Positions 40,721 to 40,796 of a DNA stretch of 40,796 nt are shown here, piece after piece. Origin of the DNA: Solirubrobacterales bacterium (lineage in GTDB: Bacteria > Actinomycetota > Thermoleophilia > Solirubrobacterales > Solirubrobacteraceae); contig JAFASF010000219.1 in assembly GCA_019244745.1 (NCBI GenBank), forward strand, positions 1 through 40,796, read 5' to 3'. The number at the start of each line of letters is the position of its first letter. Position 1 is the stretch's first letter. The position numbers and the translations under genes were made by a program. The notes below the pieces were generated by a model that worked only from the letters and a program-made list of their open reading frames with translations, did no database searches and was not told where the DNA came from.

Positions 40721-40776
40721 CCGCCGACGAGGTGCACGCGGCATGACCGCCGACGAGGCGCACGCGGCATGACCGC
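40699..40776 (+). repeat. 26-bp tandem repeat of the comM/downstream stop-start junction (mini-ORF ladder)
   Basis: Three units (40699-40724, 40725-40750, 40751-40776), each containing the end of comM (GACGAGG...GCGGC) and the start ATGACCGC. ATGA occurs at 40717, 40743 and 40769. ORFs 40717-40746 and 40743-40772 have nine codons plus stop, and each TGA overlaps the next ATG. The third ATG opens the gene that leaves the window. Confidence 0.95.
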
Positions 40777-40796
40777 CGACGCACCCCGCGATGCCC
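40769..40796 (+). CDS. start of next gene, possibly dprA (only 9 codons)
   Basis: Starts MTADAPRDA and runs out of the window. Too short to identify. dprA/smf (DNA-processing protein) follows comM in many actinobacteria, so it is the likely identity from gene order only. The first four residues, MTAD, are repeated by the two mini-ORFs before it. Confidence 0.35.

Overview
The window is about 41 kb of GC-rich chromosome (GC-biased third codon positions, many GTG starts, ATGA/GTGA/TGATG gene overlaps) from an actinobacterium. The order fmt-rsmB-rpe-rib genes, rpmB-fakA-recG-rsmD-coaD, DUF177-rpmF-plsX-acpP-rnc-smc-ftsY, ffh-rpsP-khpA-rimM-trmD-rplS-lepB-rnhB-yraN-comM is conserved core synteny. 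A deep-branching lineage such as Thermoleophilia/Solirubrobacterales is my best guess from the feel of the proteins; it is an inference, and no rRNA is present to prove it. I see no tRNA, rRNA, CRISPR, transposase or phage gene.

Layout. 1-2733: end of fmt, rsmB, a small zinc-ribbon protein and rpe. 2800-8527: an accessory cell-surface block (lipoprotein, polysaccharide flippase, methyltransferase, membrane GT2 and divergent GT39) placed between rpe and ribD. 8611-12119: a complete riboflavin operon ribD-ribE-ribBA-ribH, converging on a membrane Ser/Thr kinase with a TPR-like outer domain (12116-13693). 13976-19619: rpmB, a FakA/DAK2 kinase, recG, rsmD, coaD and a SepIVA-like coiled-coil protein. 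19695-24861: macro-domain protein, acylphosphatase, a secreted BNR-repeat protein, rmuC and a dual-specificity phosphatase. 24908-32055: DUF177, rpmF, plsX, acpP, rnc, smc, ftsY. 32189-40796: nfeD, ffh, rpsP, khpA, rimM, trmD, rplS, two tandem lepB genes, rnhB, yraN, comM and the first codons of a gene that is probably dprA. The last two blocks join fatty-acid supply, RNA processing, chromosome condensation, ribosome assembly and SRP/signal-peptidase export.

The most unusual structure is not a gene. At two operon junctions (recG/rsmD, 18038-18124; comM/next gene, 40699-40776) the stop-start overlap itself has been tandemly copied. Each copy makes an 8-9 codon mini-ORF whose TGA overlaps the start codon of the next copy, giving a ladder of termination-reinitiation steps between two real genes. 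The unit lengths (23 and 26 bp) are both 2 modulo 3, exactly what keeps the ladder intact. Tandem repeats inside coding ends at two other junctions (GT2, 18 bp; ribBA, 27 bp) are multiples of 3.

Other points: a recurring GCTANNNT motif 7-11 bases before start codons suggests widespread leaderless transcripts; rplS has a candidate leader hairpin ending exactly at its ATG and a ~100-residue acidic tail; RNase III, the DHBP synthase domain of RibBA, and TrmD each carry substitutions at known active-site positions; and two intergenic hairpins share flanks while their stems covary.
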